Assembly: GCA_015499985.1 (NCBI GenBank)
Contig: JAAAUF010000014.1
Coordinates: 29,577 to 93,576 of the forward strand
Direction of reading: 5' to 3'
Length of the DNA stretch: 64,000 nucleotides
Origin: Haplosporangium gracile
Lineage: Eukaryota; Mortierellomycota; Mortierellomycetes; Mortierellales; Mortierellaceae
The position numbers and the translations under genes are program-made. The notes below the pieces were generated by a model. The model made no database searches. It had not been told where the DNA came from and saw nothing but the letters and a program-made list of their open reading frames with translations. Shown here in pieces: positions 24,548 to 37,359 of the stretch; the first letter of the stretch is position 1, and every line of letters starts with the position of its first letter.

Positions 24548-26221
24548 TGAACTTGCTCACTTTGTTTTTCGTTAAGTGGAACAACCGAGTGGAAGAAGTG
24601 TGAAAAGAGAAAAGAAAAGAAAAGGCGGTATTGGAAGGGGCAAAGCAACGGAGGGATAAAATATTTGCAAACGGATATGCAACTACAAAACAAAGAACCT
24701 CACACAACCCTTCCCTCCCTCCATTTTTTGCCTCGATGGCGCACCTGTTGTTGTGTTTGTTTAGAGCAACAGTCAACCAGCATGACAATAAACACCCAAA
24801 CAAATGCGAGCGCCTCTTTAACAATGAGGCGAAAGACAGGGAGAGAGAGAGTTGTATGATGGACAGAGAGGGAAGGGATCGACCACCTGAATAAAAATTT
24901 GTTTGGGCGCTGAGGTGAACCCCTGACACACCCTGATGAGCATCAACATAGAGTTTGGGCGGTTGCGCTGGGCTACTTTTTATCGAGGAAGACAGACAGA
25001 GACAGAGAGAAAGCAGGCAAGTAAAGGTGAGAGTGAGAAAAAACAGTCAATCAATCGACTTTTCTACTGAGAGGTACACTCAGAGTGTATCCCATGGTCG
25101 TACTCTGTCTACAAATAAGGAAGAAAATCAACACGACAACGAAACGTCTGTCCCTTCCAACCTTGAAAACGTGTCGACAACTGGCTGTCGTTCTATTATG
25201 TTAGCTCGCACCTGCGCCTAGTATTTTTCTTTTTGCAATGGTATCATCGGGCGTATTCGATTAATGAAGGATGCACAATACACAACATAGAAGCAGACAC
25301 AAAGAAAAAGAAATGCAACGATCCCATTCGTTCTTTGGTACTTCCACAATAAAATTATACACAAAGAATCAAAAAAAATCCTCCTAAGTACCCCCACTTC
25401 CGCGTACTCCCTCCTCTTACTCCTCTTATGTTCGTGCGCCGCAACAACAACAGCAAACATAAAACAAACCAACGACAACAACGCCCAATAGTGATGAAGT
25501 GGAGGGGTCCAATGCACCACAAAAGCTAAAATGCATGTATTTCTTTTTCTTGTAGCTGCTATGCATTTGCATTTAGTATTGTCTCCAACTAACGTATTTT
25601 CTTTTTGTGTTTGTGTGTTTGTTTGTGCTCTCCTCCTCTCTGCCTCCCTTTGTGGTCGGTGTGGTTTGTTTCTCCCCTGTTTTTTTTTGTTCACCCTGCC
25701 ACTTCATCTTCGTCCTCCGTCTCTGTCGATATGGTGTGCGGATGGTACCTTTTTCTCATACTTTCTTGGCATCCTGCATTGCAAAAACAGGCTCTCAAAA
25801 AAAAATCACGACCTAAAAAGAACGACAGAAGGGGGCGCCAGATGTGGATCCCCTTCAAGTGTAGTCCCCTTCCTTTCCTTCTCGTCTTCCTCTTCTCTTC
25901 GCGTTCAATCACACAGAAAACCTTTTTTTTTTTCTGTGTTTCCATCAAATAAAAAACAATACATTTTCATTTTACGCGCCAAAAGGATAGCGAAAGGATG
26001 AGGGGTAGAATAATGGCAAAGACAAGGCGACATTTCTTTGTTATGAGTATCCTTCCTTTTCCCACATATTCCGCAGAGTGCAGACGAAAGGAATGGTCCT
26101 TATCGGCTTAATTACCACCGGTTATATGAGAGCATCAATGATTCATGTTCAGAAACAAACAAACAAAAGAAGACTAATGCAGTGTGGCAGCCACGCGGAG
26201 AGAAAGGGGAAGAGCAGAGAG

Positions 26222-26258
26222 AGGAAGGGAAGGAAGGGAAGGAAGGGAAGGAAGGGAA
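26222..26258. repeat. 9-bp purine minisatellite
   Basis: Four or so copies of GGAAGGAAG-type units, followed directly by a (GT)n run. Confidence 0.85.
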
Positions 26259-29200
26259 GAGTTTGTGTGTGTGTGTGTTTGTTTGGTACAAACAATAGAA
26301 AAATGGAACATCATTCAACTCTTTTTTTGTATAAGCACAGAGATGGATGTGACGCAGAGAGTTTTTAATATGAGAAATGTGTGCTTGTGTGTGTGTGTGT
26401 GTGTGTTCATCTTAACAACAAAAAAGTGGAGGAGAAGGTTTCCCGCTGCTGAATGCTCAACATTGACAACCTACCCATAAAAATAGAGAGCCAAAACGCA
26501 TGGGTGAATCGAAAAGAAAGGGTGGAAAAGAGAAATAGGGACACAAAAAACCGTTAGCGGAAGAATTGCTCTTCTGAATTCGGGATATGGAGTGAAGGGA
26601 GGGAAGCTGGAAAGATCTTAACTTCTTCCAACGGATGGAGAGAGAGAGAGTGGGAAGGGAGAGGGAAGGAGGGAGTGAGGGAGGATCAGGAATGAGAGCA
26701 CACTTTGTTGAGCGCCATGCAAAGGGAAAGATAGAGTTAATTGACGTCGGACACGCTACGACTTAGTGCTGTTGTTTGCTTGTAATGAAAGAGGATGGGA
26801 AGGAAAGAAGAGTGAATGCATGATAGCAAGCAAAAAGGAGAGCAGAAGTGAGAGGGTGAAGTGGCAGGGTTGAAGAGGGAGAGAAAGAAAGTGAGCGAGG
26901 ATTTCACCGCTCTCAAAGCATGGTTTCTTTGTTTTTGATTTTGTTGTGGGTTTAGGTTGTTGTTATTGTTGAATTGTTGTTGATGTGTTTATGAATGAGT
27001 TGTTTGTTGTGAACAATGGCGCAGACAATAACAACTACAAAGAAAATGCTACAGAAAATAACAACGACAGCTACGGCGAAAAAAAAATACTCCACGATGA
27101 CATGAATGCATGATCCGACAATGAAGAGACAAGAGGCAACTCTTTTCGTGGCCTCTTTGCACCTTGTCGTTATTTGTGTGCAGTTTGTTGTTGGCTGTTC
27201 ATTGATGCAGTTATTCATGTACATTTTTGGTACTTTTTAGATATTTTCAGTCCCAATCATGCATGTAACCAGACTGCATATGTGAAATGAAGTGGTTAAT
27301 ATCTAAAGGATTGTTCTCATCGAAGAAACATCCACCAATTGGCTAATGGTTCGACCAGACGGAGCGAAAGGATAGGAGGACAAAGATCATCCATTCATCT
27401 ATTTCTCATTCCTGCATGCAATTCAGGGGGAAGGGGTGGGGAGAGAAGAGCTGCTTATCGGTCATTTTTGATCCCCTACTTGTGCCTTCCTTGTGTTCCC
27501 TTCGTAGTGCATACTCTCACTCATACAAACACATTAATGCATTGTTCAATGTCAAAACTAACAAAAGAGAAAATGGAAGGATGAGCGTAAACAAAGAAGT
27601 ATGGTATCTTCCTTTTTTCTGAGTGTGTGCATTAATGCATGCGAGAATGGAGAATGAGCAATGGTGGATCGGCGGGAATCTGGGTAGTGGTGGTTGGGGA
27701 GGGATGGTCATGCTCCAAGCCATTCTCGACATCAACATCCCCAGGACGGATGCTGACCATGCCTTCAACCTACAACTTCAGCAACATCAACAAACAACAT
27801 CAAAACGAACGGCGCAATTGATTGCCGTTTTTGTTTTTTGTTTTTTTGCACTGCCGCACTCAATTGCTTATATCCGATTTCCAAAAGATCTTGACCATTG
27901 GGTATGATCATGATGGCTAGAGGAATGGAGGCAAGGAATAAAGGAGAGGCATAAAAATTAGAAATCCTGAGCCTGATCGCCCCTGCCACTCTCTGCTCAA
28001 CGGCCCTCTCTGCTCAATGGCCTTTTCTGCCCCCTACTCACTCCGTATAAAAAAGCATAGTTTCTTTTCCTTACCTGCTTCTCATGAATAAGACAAGCAA
28101 TCAGTCAAAAAACCCCCCAACAAGGATTTACCCACAAGTGAACCCTATCTCAACACATGACCTCTTGGGCTTGAACGAATCTATCCCATAGTCAGAGAAT
28201 GCGCACTATCAGGCCTTTAGCTCTCTCTTTATTTACTCCGAGAGAGTGAGTAAGGGGAGATATGAATGGGAGGAAAGAGTCTCATTCCTAAAAAGAAGGC
28301 ATTTATTTTAGTTTTTGGCCCTGCAGAATAGCAGTTCACCGCCACATGACTCCAGCGTTGCTAACAGAGACAACAAAAGGGTCTTGTCGTATTCACGTTG
28401 ATACATTTTATTGGGTAGCGCTATCTTGAGAACCGATGTTATGTTATTGTTCTTTTTATTGCTGGAAGCCTTCTGTTGCTTTTCGCGATGAGTGAAAAAC
28501 ATTGGCATGGTTGCGGGGAGACGCTCACTTTTCAAAGAACATGCGACCAATAAAAACAAGACGCAGAAAAAAGGTAGAGAGGAATGGAAAAGCGCGGGCA
28601 GAACGGTAACAAGACAAGAAACAGGTATACTATTAAGAAAAAAAATCGGGCACAGCTAACCAGTTGATCATACAACAAACAAAACGGTCATCGCCTTTCT
28701 CTTCCTCTTTCGTTTCCTGATCTCTTTCCCCTCCATGGTTTTCTACACTTAGGCCATTTTTATTTTGTTTTGTGTAAATGATGTTTGTATATGTATTCGA
28801 GATGATATGAGTGTGGGTGTTGTCTTTGTGGGTATGGAACTCCTCGGGCCATTTTTCTGTCTTTTCACAAGTAACTTAACTACGCCTCGAAAGGTATGAA
28901 CAACTGGGCATTGTTTATAGTTTTTTCTTACTGACTGTTCATGTTATTGCTCATTGTCTATTTGAATATTTCCGTATCTGACAGCCAATAAAAAAGTAGA
29001 AAACAACAAAACCTTGTGTCCTGTTGTGCTTCCTTCTCGCTCTCTCTTTTTCTCTTTCTCTCCTCCCCTGTTCAACCAGTCGCCTCAGTTCCTTTTGTTT
29101 GTTTTTTCTGTGCATTTGGGCCGAACTATTTGGGTTGAGCAGGTCTTCTTTTTTGTTTTGTTTTTGCGCCATTGCCCTTTTTTTTTTTCCTTACCTTCCG

Positions 29201-30114
29201 ACGACGTTTCCTTCATCGAGGGTCTGATACTGATATTCTTGGTCAGGTAAGTAGTAGCACAGCGCCAACAAACCCTGATTTCGTCTCACTCAACAACAAA
29301 AAATATCAACAACAATAACAGCTAGCGCCCTTTTTTGTTGATGGTTTTGGTTCTCCTCTGTCTCTCATCCACATCCACCACCCTCACAGGCAGGTTTATC
29401 CACGCTTTGTTAATAAAAAAAGTTTTTCCACTTTCCCTTGTCGTTTTGTCTGTTCCATTTATTTGTTGTTCTGAAGGGGGTGTAGCCGTATGTACATCAA
29501 ATGGAGTAATGTAAAGAAACCAACCCAGGGTCTACTTTTTCCGTTAGCGCCCACATGCTCTATCTCTCTACCGCCACCATCCTTGGTACTCAAGGTTGCA
29601 AAGGTGGAGCCAAAGTACACACAAACAAAACCAGCCGAGAGGCAATGTTTTAGAAGTCTCTCCGTCTCTCCGTTTATGTGGCCTGATTCCTGTCCAAGCT
29701 CTGCAGTAGGTAGAAATGGGTGCAAAAATGTTACAAGTGCATTGCTTGTGATTCTCAGTCCGAGACAATCAGGGCGAACAGACAGACAGACGGACATCGC
29801 AACCTTATTCAGGAGATAAACAGGCAGGGTCCACCTTTTGGGAACGTCGTGAGAGTCATCGTCAGATGAGGTGGAATGAATTTGTATGTGAGAGAGAGAG
29901 AAAGGAGAGTTGGACAGTGATTTTTTTGTGCGTTTCAATTCAGATACGAACTACTGTTGATAACAATAGCAACTGCCAATGTTATCGTTAACAGAGCACT
30001 GTACAAAATCCAATGTAAAAGCGTATGACTTCCTTGTGTGAGAACAAAAGCGAAAGGGAGCGTGGTGTCGTTGGAACGAAAGGTTCACATTATGTTTGCG
30101 CTTTCTTTGCTCCT

Positions 30115-30124
30115 NNNNNNNNNN
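30115..30124. other. Assembly gap (10 N)
   Basis: Ten N bases next to a run of A. The fixed length suggests a gap of unknown true size, so sequence may be missing here. Confidence 0.95.
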
Positions 30125-31283
30125 AAAAAAAAAAAAAAAGACAAAGAGACATACCAAGACAAGAGGTGAAAGAGGGAGACGAGACAATTTTGACGGGTTC
30201 GTTTGTCGCTCACTTATTATTTTTTGATCAGTTTTGATCGGTCCCTGGTTCCTATCCTACGGTTGATCCCTGATCGCTGGACAATAGGGTGCGAAGATGA
30301 CGTGAGGTAGGAAAGGTCTCAATCTCATCTATTACTTGTGTCTCAGACATACTCATACCACCTCCAGTTGGGGCTTGCTCAGACACCTTCTCTCACGACC
30401 TTCAGCCACAAAAAAAAACGGCACCTGTCGAATGACGGTTCGAGTCTTGTCGGTCAGTCTCGGCATTTCTGTCTCTCTCTTCAGGGCGTCAATGGCGTTC
30501 ATCTTTATTTTTTTCTCTTCTTTCCTGGGTAGCAAAGAAAGTTTTTTTGTTGAATGCGAAAAAAAACCAACAAAACGGCGACATAAAGTAGAGATACGGA
30601 AGGGAAGAGTGGGAGGGGAGGGAGAGAACAGGGGGAGAAAAAAGACTTGACTAACTCTATCTGGGTCGCACATGTGCACTTATCTCACTGAAGAAAACAA
30701 AAAAAAAGAGGGACAGAAACGATAATCACATCTGCGGGGCGGGTGGGTTTGAATAATTTTCGCCCGTCTTTTACGCTTGCCAACAACCTTCTTCACTTCT
30801 TTCTCTCACTTGCACACACAGGCAGACTGACATATGGGCCTTTATCAGGGTCGTGGTATTAAAATCTTGTTATTCCTGAATAACAGACAGGTGCACGACA
30901 GAGCAGGTCAAAGCCAAGCAAAGTAAGCAGACGGTTGTGACCATTTTCAACAATGAGGGTTGAAAAAAGTAAAATACACAAAAAAAAAAAACAAACTCCG
31001 GAAAAGCTGTGCGACAGAAACTGAGAATGAAAATAAAAAAAAAAATAGAGAGCAGTGGAAGGTGGAGAGGGGAAGGGAGAGAGAGGGAGGGGAGAAGAAG
31101 GGATGTCAACAAAAGGACAACCGGGTTTGTGTTTGGCTAAATAGGTTTTAGAATGGAGGCAAATAAGGTATTGAATGACCAAAAAAACAACATCAAGGAA
31201 AAAAATGAAAGGAGGAGAGGGTGCCACAAAGTGGACACTCGCCCTCGTTAGTGTCCATTTTTCTTTCTTGTCACTTGCTCTCG

Positions 31284-31306
31284 CTCTCTCTCTCTCTCTC
31301 TCTCTC
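31284..31306. repeat. (CT)n microsatellite
   Basis: A CT dinucleotide run in the gene-poor region. Confidence 0.9.
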
Positions 31307-31498
31307 ATACACTTTACCCCTCTCCTTGTATCGAATCAGAAAGGTGGGGAATGGAGAGAGTTTAGATCAGAGTTGGATAGGGTTGGATTGGATTGGGTTG
31401 GAGAAAAGCGGCAATCAGGGTCAAAAATGATCGCAACGATGAAGGAATAAGAAGCAGGGTCTTCACCCAAGATCATCATTGTAAGGATATTTCTACAC

Positions 31499-31541
31499 AC
31501 ACGCCTATCCTATTCGTCTGAGTATCTCACAATAGGCGTGT
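31499..31541. other. Inverted repeat, 10-bp perfect stem
   Basis: ACACGCCTAT at 31499-31508 pairs with ATAGGCGTGT at 31532-31541, leaving a 23-nt loop. It is the clearest non-microsatellite structure that I noticed in the gene-poor region. Its function is unknown. Confidence 0.6.
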
Positions 31542-34403
31542 ATGAGAGTACAGTACATTTGTCTTCATAACGCAAGACAAGACAACAGCTCTATCACACG
31601 GCCAATTGAAAAAAAAGATGGGATCAGACCTCCTTTTTCCCTTCACCTTTTTATCTTCTGGCACCGCCTATTTAGTTGAATCAGGGTAACGAATTGAATT
31701 TTACCAGTCGTAACGAAAGCTTTTGTTGTGGTTCCCCCTCCTCCCCTGGTTAGATAGGGTGGCAGGGCATGAAAAGAATTAAAGTTTTGGCTATCTGCCG
31801 ATTATGTGAATCCTGCAAAAGTTAACTTAACATTTAGATTTAGGCGCCGTTCATAATTTTTTTTTTCATGCGGTCCCTGCTTTTTGCAAAATGCTGTTTG
31901 ACTTTGTTTTTGTTGGTCATTTTATTTTGGTTTGCCGCTTTCTTACCGGAACGTTCATCATCGTCGACTTCTAATACCTCACATTCTTCATACGATTATC
32001 TTTCGCAAAGAGTGGATTGTAATCAACGTTCGTGAAAGATCAATTTTTTTTATTACTCATCACGCTCGATCCTGGATGCTGTTTGTGGCTACTGCTTTTA
32101 ATCATTGTCGTTGTTTATTTCTTTTTGTCGCTGTAACATCCTGTTCAACGATTTCCTTGTCCCACTTTTTTCTCATTCTTTTGCTATCTGAGTGCGACAA
32201 CACGCAGGTGATGCACTTATCACAAATCGATAAGAAAGATGAAAGTATCGGTAAACTAGAAAAAACAGGGGGGTCTTTCTAAATTGTTGTTGCTCGATAA
32301 GGCGTCGCAATAAAGTGGTTTGCTTTGCGCTTGTTATTATTTTCTGTTGGCGTGCAGGTTGGATATGAGGCGGGAAGCATAATAATTTCCCTCCTTGTGC
32401 ACTCTTGCGAGGCAGGGCAAAAAAAAAGGGGGGCGAAGGCTAATGGGGCAGGGTTCATTAGAAGGGTTTGAAGCGATGGACAAGGCAGAAGGAGATGATA
32501 AATTTTGTAAGTGCCGATTTGAGATCGCGTTTTTTCTAATCTCGATAATGGACATTCATTCGGTATTTTCACACGCTTTTTTCTCATCCATTCGCAATTG
32601 CAAATATTCTTTCTTTCCAATCAAGAAGGAGTGAGAAAAATAAAACAAAATAGTGGTGGGTGCGTTGTACTCAATTGCGTATTACACCTTCTCGGGTGAT
32701 CTTATTTTGAGAGTCGAAGGGGAGGATGATGATGGAGAAGGCAAGGTTGGGGAGGTGGGGTGAGATTGATGAACTGATTTCAACAAAAATAGGTGCCTCT
32801 CTTCGGAGGAGGTGGCTGCGTATTGTATGAGAGCATGAGAACAGAAAAAACAGAAGGATTGACGGATTAGAGACAGAGAGAAGAGGTAAGGAGGAGGTAT
32901 ATGCGATGATGATCATGCTCATGCCAAGAATGACAATGCATAGGACCCGGCTCTGATTGGTATTCCTTTGGTGTTATTGTTATTGTTGTGGACCCAACCC
33001 AGGATTAAAGTGAGTGAGTGTTTGCATATTTTTTTTTTTTTTTTTGCTTCCTTCCTGCCGCCTGTCCGTTGCTGCCTTGTTTGCATGCAAGCCAGAGTAA
33101 ACAATCCGACAGAAGAAAAAAATTGGAATGCATGACTACAGCCCAAATCCTGGTTTTGTTTATATGTTTATTTTTCGTTTATGAGTGCAGCCTTTATGTT
33201 TATTTCACTCAAAAAAAAAACGAACAAACAAACATATCCCAGCGAGCGAGCTCACTGACCTCACAAAGTGGCAGGCCCATCTCTTTTTCAATTGGACCTT
33301 CACAAAATAAGGTACATTTGCTATTCATTCATTATTTTTTTTTATTCTTTCCTTGAGAACATTTCCGCGGAACAATTGGGGATACTTCTATTGGTACGTC
33401 AGCCTCAGGGGAAGGGGAGAGAGAAGCGAGAAATTTCTTGACGCGAGCAACAAAAAGGAAGAGTAAAGTCACGAAAAGAAAACACATAAAAAGAAAAGGT
33501 GGGGGAGTCGAAGGAATAAAAAAAAAAGTAAACATGGGTGTGACACTGTTTGCGTATGTGCGTGTGTTCAAGAAGAGATATTGGATGCAGAACATAAGCG
33601 CAAAAAAAAAAATCAATCAAGTGCAGACAACGAAGGTGTGTGCTTAGGCGGTGTGGACGAGTGTGCCTCCTGCTTGCCGCATGTATCGCGTTGTAAACAT
33701 TTCTCTCATCCCCTTGGTACTTTTGTTGTTATTGTTGTTGTTTATCGTTTATGCTCATTTGAACCCTCTCTATATATCGAAATAAAAAACTCAATTGCTT
33801 GCGTGACTAGAAAGACTGAGCCAGGTGAAAAACAGAACAAAAAAAGGCTAGAAACGAGGGAGGGGGGGGGGAATGGCAAAAGGCCTGAAATCAAGATGAG
33901 AAAGAAAAGGAAAATTTAGTAGCGGAGCGCAAGATAGAACGGATGGGTGGGGATAGAACGAGAGGAGGGCAGATTTTTGCTCACATCTGTTTTTATTCCT
34001 GCTCTCTTCGCAACCTCCAATCGACAACCAATCCTCTCCGTCAGTTGTGCTTGTTCCTCTTTTTCATTTGTAGACGTTGACAATGTGAATATCTGTCATT
34101 ATCAAAAAAAAAGGAGGGGGGGGGGTTAGGTCCTGCACAAAACAGGTTTGCCAAAGTGAACATCCTGGATGGAGGCAACCGTTTGCCATTAGATTTGCAT
34201 TTATTCTTCCTGCACGTTTTCCCCATTTTGGTGACAAAGCCTTGGTCAACCCCACCATCATGAGCCCTTGAGAAAGACCTTAGGTCCCCCTTGGAAGACG
34301 TTTGAATGTCGATCAAGCAAACAAGGCGGAACCAAGAGTATTATGTTTTTTTTAGGATTTGCCACTATGGCTGGCCGCTGTGCTTTATAGTAATGTGAAA
34401 CGC

Positions 34404-37359
34404 CTATGATGATGAAGAGTTGTGGTTGGGGGCAAGATCCGTGTCCATGACGGCGTCAGCATCGACTGCTGGCTTGTCCGTCGGTGAAGTAGATCCACCA
34501 TTCACAGGCTTGGTCTTGTCAACCTGACCTTCTGCTGCTTCCGTCGTTGTTGCTGTTGTTGCTGTTGTTGCTGCTGTTGCTGGAGGCGAAGGTGTGGACG
34601 GTGGTGACGTAGCTGTAGGAGCGGCGTCGGCAGCGTCCCTAGCAGGGTTCGCCTCCTTCATGTCCTCCTCGTCCTCCTGTGCTCCATTCTCACCCTGAGA
34701 CGGTTTCGCCTCACCGCCAGCCTCCGCCTGTTCTTGCGTGCCTGCTTGGCTGGCTGTCTCGGCGTTCTCCTCTGCTGGTGTTTCAGGAACCTTACCTCCA
34801 TTCTCGCGGACCATTTCCTCAAAAGCCTTATTGTCCTTGATAGCGTTCACTAATCCATCAAAATCCAGCTTGAGGTTGTCGTAGAGATGAATGTACTGCT
34901 GTACTCCGAGCCGAAATGCCCTCCACATCCTTCCCTGGTCCTTCTCCTTCGCCTCCTCTTCCTTCTGAGCCAGGGCCTCCTTATCCTTGTTCTGAAGTTT
35001 TCTCATCATGTCTTCCCGTTTTCTCATACGCCCCATCTCGAAAAGGTACGAATCCACATCTCGAGGGGGCTTATAGCTTCCGAATCCAGGCTCCTCCCAT
35101 TCTCGCTCTGCAACCTCACGCCACAGTCCTGTCAAGGACGCACAACCGAGTCTTTGCTTCAATGGCGCCATCTTTTGCGACAGACGCTTGCGCTTCTGGC
35201 CCGTCTGCTCAACTTGCTCGGCTGTCCATGAAGGCTTCTCAAATGGTTGACAGCTCTCAGCCTTCCATTGCACCTATATTCACAAATGGTCAGAAAGAAT
35301 GTTAGTAGCTTCTCTACCTAGAATATAAAAGGATATATTCGCAAAAGCACGGTAAATAACTTGCCCAGTTCTCGTCATCTTTGAGCACTTCTTCGACCGT
35401 GCTCACGAACGAAGAATCGCCAGTCTCGAGTCCAATTGCCTTTAGGTGCTTGAGGATTGCGGGCCAGGTGGCCTCTGTCCATTCCTGGTCCTTGGTATCC
35501 AAGATCCATTGCGATAAAAATGGCCGGTTAGGTGTCGTAATCTTGGCCTGTGCTTCTCTAGCGGTCAAGTTGTGACTCTGCAAGTACTGGACCATGATCA
35601 AGAACTGGACAAGGATGTGTTTCCTGAAATATGGGTCCACAATCTATGTAGGCCAAAAGCAAATATGTTTAGTATCTAGTTCATTGTGCAGATGTACAAG
35701 CGTACCTTTGCAACAGTTAGTAGCACAAAGGGTTACCTCCAGTTGCAACAACTTGGGGCTGGTAAGGAATTTTGGAAAGTAGGAGTTTGATGGGCTCGTC
35801 CTGTCCTTGTTCGAGCTGTGCTTCTTCTTCTCCGCGCTTTGGCTGGTTGCTGAGTCGGTAGCTGATTCTGACGGGGGCGCATCTGTTGTAGCGCTGACCG
35901 ATTCCGTCCTCTGGCCGCGAGATTTCTGCTCTTCTTCCTCAATTGACATGAACTTGGCGAGAGTTCTGTCGATGCCTTCCCGAAGCTTGGCCATGTTGTC
36001 TGTCGAGTTGATGAGCAAGTTTGGGTTGTGGAAGAATGACTGAAGGCTCCAGAATTCAGTGTAGAATCGCGACTGTGCTCTGGCAGTCTCCTCTGGCTTA
36101 TCCTCGTCCATTTGCTCTTTTACGGGTGATCCGGCTTCTATAAAATAGAGAGTAGAAGTAGAAGTAACGAGAAATAGGTGTTAAGCCATAGGTTCAGAAC
36201 TATTGCATTGTTAAAAATATAGTGTGCGATGAATAAAAGTTTGTACCTTGGTCAACATCCATGGCCTCACTGGCGGGGACTCGAGAGTCATCTCCCTTCT
36301 GAGACTGGGAAGGAGTGGAGACCAGCTCTGGCACAATCATGACATCGTCACTCTCAACAAGGGTAACATTCTCCGTATTGAATTCTCCCTTGAGGTTGAC
36401 TCCAGATCGCTCCGTGATGGGAAACACGCTTGACAGAAGCATCAAGATACGTCCACACAGGACTGTGTTCTTTGCCTTTGAGAGTCGACGGAGGAGTTCG
36501 TTGCAAATTCGAAGAAACGACAATCCCTTTCCTTTGGTGCTAGCGATACCCTATTGATTTAAAAAGTCGTACGTCAACGTTTGTAACAAATGATCATCAT
36601 GTCCCATTTACGACCGGCTGTAAATAAATAACAATAACAATTACAAAAAATCAACATTTACATACAGAGGTGAAATTATCCACGCGCGATTCCAGATAAT
36701 AATAGACTTGCTCGCCACACTCGACCGTTTGCATGTCCAAGACTTCCTCGAGGAGATGGATGGGGGTCAACTGCTCGACGAGTTCGAGTTCCGAGCAGCG
36801 CAAAAGAAGATCGAGGCAATAGAAGAGGGTGCCCTTAAGTTTTTCAATGTCTGATCCCAGGTCGTTCTAGTGGTTGTGGGTGCCCATCGACAGTACGTTG
36901 AGAAGGCGCGCGCGCGCGCGGAAAAGGTGCAGGAGTGTTTGATGGAGTTCGTTAGCGGCCAATTTTTCGTCGAATATCGATCCAGGGCAAATTTAATGAG
37001 GACGATGCGATGCGTGCTGGTGGTGGAGCCTGCCGCGACGACGCCGACGACGAAGAGGAAGAGGATGGCCTGTCCTTTTGTGGTTCAGCGATTTATACCT
37101 GGATCGAAAAGAGCTTCATCTTGAAGGCACCCTCCAGGAGAGAATGCCGGTCGAGCACTTTGTATTTGTCAAGTTCGGGCACGAGGATAGACTTGACAGC
37201 AGCGTCCAGAGCTGTAATTTGGTTCTTGAACACCTTGTCGTTGTGAATGTCGGTTGTTATGCTCGTGTGGTCTTTTGTTTCTGTCAAGATACGGCTGATA
37301 GCGTCTGCTGTATTCAGCAGTGGCCCAAATGGGGGCAGACGAAGCGTTGAGCTTGGCAT
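34404..37359 (-). CDS. THOC1: THO complex subunit 1 (THOC1/HPR1)
   Basis: Subunit of the nuclear THO/TREX complex, which couples transcription to mRNP packaging and export. Six exons: 37099-37359, 36666-36866, 36247-36550, 35737-36137, 35365-35643 and 34404-35273, giving 771 aa. Family hallmarks are FLRICNELLRRLSKAKNT and VLCGRILMLLSSVFPITE (exon 3), FWSLQSFFHNP and KFLTSPKLLQLE (exon 4), and FRKHILVQFLIMVQYLQSH (exon 5), all close to human THOC1. The last exon adds a basic helical stretch, MWRAFRLGVQQY, and a long acidic, Ala/Glu-rich disordered tail instead of a recognisable death domain. Intron 5 begins with GC (GCAAGT...TATAG), which is the only non-GT donor in the window. The start MPSSTLRLPP was preferred over an in-frame upstream Met because the extra part is low in complexity. 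The gene is head to head with the YTH gene. Confidence 0.92.
36906..36920. repeat. Alternating GC run in THOC1 intron 1
   Basis: Fifteen bases of strictly alternating G and C, a sequence type able to adopt Z-DNA, inside a 232-nt intron. Confidence 0.85.

Larger units (their letters stand above)
17011..34403. other. 17-kb gene-poor region
   Basis: No conserved domain, no chain of exons in phase and no gene-like codon use was found on either strand. The open frames are short or low in complexity. The longest (169 aa at 22640-23149, 159 aa at 29459-29938) show nothing recognisable. The sequence is AT-rich with many purine or pyrimidine tracts, microsatellites and one assembly gap. Flanking genes both run leftward, so this is upstream of the NRG1-like gene and downstream of THOC1. 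It may hold distal control sequence, long untranslated exons or noncoding transcripts. None can be shown from sequence alone. Confidence 0.6.

Noticed and set aside
29459..29938. 159-codon open frame (minus) and 109-codon frame (plus) over the same place
   Set aside because: Neither resembles a known protein, and they overlap on opposite strands. Composition and codon use do not resemble the real genes nearby.
30437..30447. B-box-like GGTTCGAGTCT suggesting a tRNA
   Set aside because: There is no A box at the right distance, no acceptor stem and no cloverleaf. Other GGTTCGA hits lie in coding sequence or lack partners too.
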